Source of the DNA: Woeseia sp964560775
Lineage (GTDB): Bacteria; Pseudomonadota; Gammaproteobacteria; Steroidobacterales; Woeseiaceae
Direction of reading: 5' to 3'
NCBI GenBank assembly: GCA_964560775.1
Contig: CAZLNH010000376.1
Span: 1-8,325, forward strand
Length of the DNA stretch: 8,325 nucleotides
The notes below the pieces were generated by a model. The model had not been told where the DNA came from. It was given only the letters and a program-made list of their open reading frames with translations, and made no database searches. Positions within the stretch are counted from its first letter, which is position 1. Each line of letters opens with the position of its first letter. Positions 6,569 to 8,325 of this stretch are shown piece by piece. Made by a program: the position numbers and the translations under genes.

Positions 6569-6602
6569 GCGCCGCATCACGCTGTTCCGCAGCGGCGCTT
6601 TC
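6569..6602 (+). terminator. Candidate terminator after the beta-oxidation gene
   Basis: GCGCCGC (6569-6575) pairs perfectly with GCGGCGC (6592-6598), followed by TTT. An alternative inner hairpin, CGCTG (6580-6584) with CAGCG (6590-6594), competes. The stem is strong but the T-tract is very short, so termination may be partial. Confidence 0.45.
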
Positions 6603-6615
6603 AGCTGCCAACAAA

Positions 6616-6643
6616 TTGAATGTAGAATAAGCACTTATATAGT
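6616..6643 (+). promoter_or_regulatory. Candidate sigma-70 promoter upstream of the CNB-rhodanese gene
   Basis: TTGAAT (6616-6621) and TATAGT (6638-6643) are separated by 16 bases, matching consensus at 4/6 and 5/6. The surrounding stretch is markedly AT-rich. Transcription would begin near 6650, that is, inside the left end of repeat copy B. The whole element would then lie in the leader of the 6860 gene. This rests on sequence resemblance alone. Confidence 0.45.
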
Positions 6644-6809
6644 TAGCCCGGACATCTCACCGATTCGCGGGATTCTCGGGCAGCAATTTGTTCGCACAAG
6701 GGAATTTCCGATCGAGCGGAATACCAGGGTGTATTTCCGAGTGAGGAAAATCCCTTGTGCGGACAAAGGGCAAGCGAGAAACCGCGAATCGGTGAGATGT
6801 CCGGGTTAG
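6643..6809. mobile_element. MITE-like nested palindromic element, long form (copy B)
   Basis: A 159-bp element (6647-6805) whose 24-bp terminal arms (6647-6670 and 6782-6805) are perfect reverse complements. It is flanked by direct TTAG at 6643-6646 and 6806-6809. A second inverted repeat inside has 23-base arms at 6687-6709 and 6745-6767 with two mismatches. Its centre (about 6716-6736) is again roughly symmetric, so almost the whole element can fold as one long stem. There is no credible coding sequence; short frames across it give similar peptides on both strands because of the symmetry. It shares its ends and sub-terminal motifs with copy A at 545-642. It fills most of the gap between the beta-oxidation gene and the CNB-rhodanese gene. 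Parentage among known insertion sequences is undetermined. Confidence 0.85.
6687..6767. repeat. Inner inverted repeat of copy B
   Basis: The left arm (6687-6709) begins TTTGTTCGCACAAGGG and the right arm (6745-6767) ends CCCTTGTGCGGACAAA. They pair over 23 bases with two mismatches. Most of this inner unit is absent from copy A, where only the left TTCGCACAAGGG remains. Confidence 0.8.
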
Positions 6810-6859
6810 TGCCGCACAGCGACCGTGGACGACAGCAGCCAATATGGACAGGAAAAATA

Positions 6860-7906
6860 ATGACCGCTGAGCGGCTAGACACCCAATTGCTCAAGAGATT
6901 CTCCCCCCTTGACGGCCTCAAACGCGACAACCTGGCAGCGCTTGCGGGGAAGGTGCAGATTCGTGAGCTGTCACCCCAGCAGATCCTGTTCAAGGAAGGC
7001 GACGCGGAAAAGCGCACGGTGTATGTCGTCTCGGGTTCGCTGGAGCTGCTGGACCAGGGTTCGGTATCCGAAATTATCGAGGGTGGCACCGAGTCGGCGC
7101 GCAACCCTGTAGCGCCTTTATTCCCGCGGCGAGTAGCAGCAAGGGCACGCGATCGCGTCCAGTATATTTCGATCGACAGCGACCTGCTCGATGTCATGCT
7201 GACCTGGGACCAGACCGGTTCTTACGAAGTTTCTGAACTGCAGGGCAGCGATGAAGTCGGCGGTGATGACTGGATGACGATGCTGCTGCAGACCAAGGCC
7301 TTTCACAAGATTCCGCCGGCAAATATCCAGGCGATCTTCATGCGCATGCAGCAGATCAATTACAAGTCGGGTGATGTCGTTCTGAAGCAGGGCACCGAGG
7401 GTGATTATTTTTATGTCCTGACACGTGGCAAGTGTCTTGTCACCCGCGAAACACCCCTCAACAAGGACGGCATCAAGCTGGCCGAGTTGCATGTCGGGGA
7501 TACTTTCGGCGAAGAAGCGCTGATTTCCGATGCAAAGCGCAATGCAACGGTGACGATGGTGACCGACGGCGCCGTCATGCGGCTGGGCAAGGAAGATTTC
7601 AAGCGACTGCTCAATGAACCGATGCTTGATTGGGTTTCAATCGACGAAGGCCAGAAGATCGTCGATGACGGCGGAAAATGGCTCGACGTCAGGCTGCCCA
7701 GCGAATTCGAAAACCATCACCAGCCGGGCGCCATCAATATTCCGCTGTACTTCATCCGGCTGAAGATCAGCACGCTGGATCCGAATACCCGGTATGTCGT
7801 TTGTTGCGACACCGGACGGCGCAGTTCGGCGGGAGCTTATATCCTCAGTGAACGCGGCTTCAATGCCTACGTACTGAAGGGCGGCATCAATACCCAGCAA
7901 CGCTGA
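6860..7906 (+). CDS. Tandem cyclic-nucleotide-binding domains fused to a rhodanese domain
   Basis: A 348-residue cytoplasmic protein, probably a cyclic-nucleotide-responsive regulator or effector. The first CNB domain (about 10-125) keeps ILFKEGDAEKRTVYVVSGSLEL (42-63) but lacks a recognisable phosphate-binding cassette. The second (about 136-258) is canonical: FKEGD-like KQGTEGDYFYVLTRG (176-190), then GDTFGEEALISDAKRNATV (213-231), with Glu218 and Arg227 placed to hold a cyclic nucleotide. The rhodanese domain (about 260-346) has WLDVRLPSEFENHHQPGAINIP (274-295) and the active loop CDTGRRS, with Cys316 as the persulfide-forming residue. No DNA-binding domain or membrane segment is seen. The frame is open from 6755, but that start lies inside the repeat element. 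ATG 6860, six bases after AGGA (6850-6853), is preferred. Domain calls are secure; ligand and substrate are unknown. Confidence 0.92.
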   Translation: MTAERLDTQLLKRFSPLDGLKRDNLAALAGKVQIRELSPQQILFKEGDAEKRTVYVVSGSLELLDQGSVSEIIEGGTESARNPVAPLFPRRVAARARDRVQYISIDSDLLDVMLTWDQTGSYEVSELQGSDEVGGDDWMTMLLQTKAFHKIPPANIQAIFMRMQQINYKSGDVVLKQGTEGDYFYVLTRGKCLVTRETPLNKDGIKLAELHVGDTFGEEALISDAKRNATVTMVTDGAVMRLGKEDFKRLLNEPMLDWVSIDEGQKIVDDGGKWLDVRLPSEFENHHQPGAINIPLYFIRLKISTLDPNTRYVVCCDTGRRSSAGAYILSERGFNAYVLKGGINTQQR

Positions 7907-7934
7907 CGCACCGATTCCACCGCACCGGCTTTTT

Positions 7935-8273
7935 CTACATCGTGTGCGTTGGTTTGTCGCCGCCGAGGGCGCCGGCCAGGTAGTTCTCGATTTTTTTCTG
8001 TGTATTGCCCTGGTCCTGGTCGCTGAACTGTACACCGATGCCCGCAGTCCGTTTGCCCTGCGCGCCTTTCGGCGTCATCCAGATGACGGTGCCGGCAACC
8101 GGGATTTTTTCTTCCTCGCCCATCAGGTTCAGCAGCATGAATACTTCATCACCAAGGCGGTACGAGCTGTTCGTCGGAATGAACAAGCCGCCGTTGATGA
8201 CGTATGGCATATAGGCAAGGTACAGCGCACTTTTGTCCTTGATCGTCAGTGTTAGCAGGCCGGGTTTCGTCAT
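7935..8273 (-). CDS. pilZ: Type IV pilus assembly protein PilZ
   Basis: A small cytoplasmic protein needed for type IV pilus assembly; characterised homologues act with the PilB motor and FimX. The 112 residues match canonical PilZ throughout: LTLTIKDKSALYLAYMPYV (7-25), NGGLFIPTN (27-35), YRLGDEVFMLLNLM (38-51), KIPVAGTVIWMTPKGAQGKR (56-75), AGIGVQF (77-83) and the end GDKPTHTM. Like classical PilZ it lacks the RxxxR and (D/N)xSxxG c-di-GMP motifs, so it should act through protein contacts. The ATG at 8271-8273 lacks a close Shine-Dalgarno; GGGAG lies 12 bases upstream. Its frame stays open to the window edge but has no other start. In Pseudomonas pilZ follows holB, and an upstream gene may end here, but 52 bases are too few to tell. 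It converges with the CNB-rhodanese gene across a 28-bp gap. Confidence 0.96.
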   Translation of the reverse strand: MTKPGLLTLTIKDKSALYLAYMPYVINGGLFIPTNSSYRLGDEVFMLLNLMGEEEKIPVAGTVIWMTPKGAQGKRTAGIGVQFSDQDQGNTQKKIENYLAGALGGDKPTHTM

Positions 8274-8325
8274 CGAACTACTGCGCTCCCAATAATTGCA
8301 ATCTGGCGGTGCTTTGTGCGCCAGG

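Noticed and set aside
5184..6614. A 476-codon minus-strand open frame
   Set aside because: It is a shadow of the beta-oxidation gene, which carries every catalytic motif on the plus strand. The minus-strand translation shows no recognisable domain and is rich in Arg, His and Ala typical of antisense frames.
6643..7197. Open frames crossing repeat copy B on both strands, including an upstream start at 6755 for the CNB-rhodanese gene
   Set aside because: Symmetric repeat sequence yields similar peptides on both strands. The 35 extra residues from 6755 are repeat-derived, whereas ATG 6860 has a ribosome site and begins just before the first domain.
7991..7997. A run of seven A residues on the coding strand of pilZ, a possible slippage site
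   Set aside because: It encodes the ordinary conserved KKIE region near the C-terminus, and the full frame is intact. Nothing suggests programmed frameshifting.
8274..8325. A possible 3' end of an upstream gene such as holB before pilZ
   Set aside because: Two minus-strand frames end plausibly, one at TAG 8278-8280 and one at a TGA overlapping the pilZ ATG. With only about 50 bases, neither codon use nor motif separates them, so no CDS is called.
1..8325. CRISPR arrays, tRNA or rRNA genes, transposase genes, riboswitches
   Set aside because: I saw no regularly spaced direct repeats, tRNA-like cloverleaf, rRNA core sequence, transposase domain or recognisable riboswitch motif on either strand.

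Overview
The window looks like chromosomal DNA from a moderately GC-rich gammaproteobacterium. The clearest taxonomic signal is a short canonical type IV pilus PilZ protein at the right end, very like the Pseudomonas form. A fused FadB/FadJ-type beta-oxidation protein and a Frag1-family membrane protein fit the same group. I cannot name the genus; an uncultured marine or sediment lineage is possible but is inference.

Layout. Positions 1-525: an Hsp20 small heat-shock gene with a strong ribosome binding site and a clear intrinsic terminator. 545-642: a short palindromic MITE-like element (copy A), 13 bp before the next start codon. 652-1362 (+): a six-helix Frag1/DRAM/Sfk1-like membrane protein. 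It overlaps tail to tail with a minus-strand membrane-anchored coiled-coil protein (1345-1863). Further minus-strand genes follow: a glycerophosphodiester phosphodiesterase lacking a signal peptide (2050-3006) with a TATAAT box upstream, and an orphan TIR-like protein (3101-3550). Diverging from the latter, a plus-strand pair encodes an endonuclease/exonuclease/phosphatase-fold protein (3731-4465) and, 16 bp later, a bifunctional enoyl-CoA hydratase/3-hydroxyacyl-CoA dehydrogenase (4482-6545). The 314-bp gene-free stretch 6546-6859 holds a candidate terminator, a candidate promoter and a second, longer MITE-like element (copy B). Next is a two-CNB-plus-rhodanese fusion (6860-7906), convergent with pilZ (7935-8273, minus).

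The genes do not form one pathway. Stress response, envelope or lipid turnover, fatty-acid oxidation, a putative cyclic-nucleotide-responsive sulfurtransferase-like sensor and type IV pili are simply adjacent. The most distinctive structure is the pair of related inverted-repeat elements. Each has 24-bp class terminal arms, and each is flanked by its own 4-bp direct repeat (GTAG or TTAG). Copy B has a second inverted repeat inside it that copy A lacks, and the difference is explained by one deletion between AAGGG repeats. Both elements sit in 5' regions of genes, and copy B lies immediately downstream of a plausible -35/-10 pair. The second point of interest is the TIR-like protein, in which the residue aligned with the TIR catalytic glutamate appears to be glutamine.
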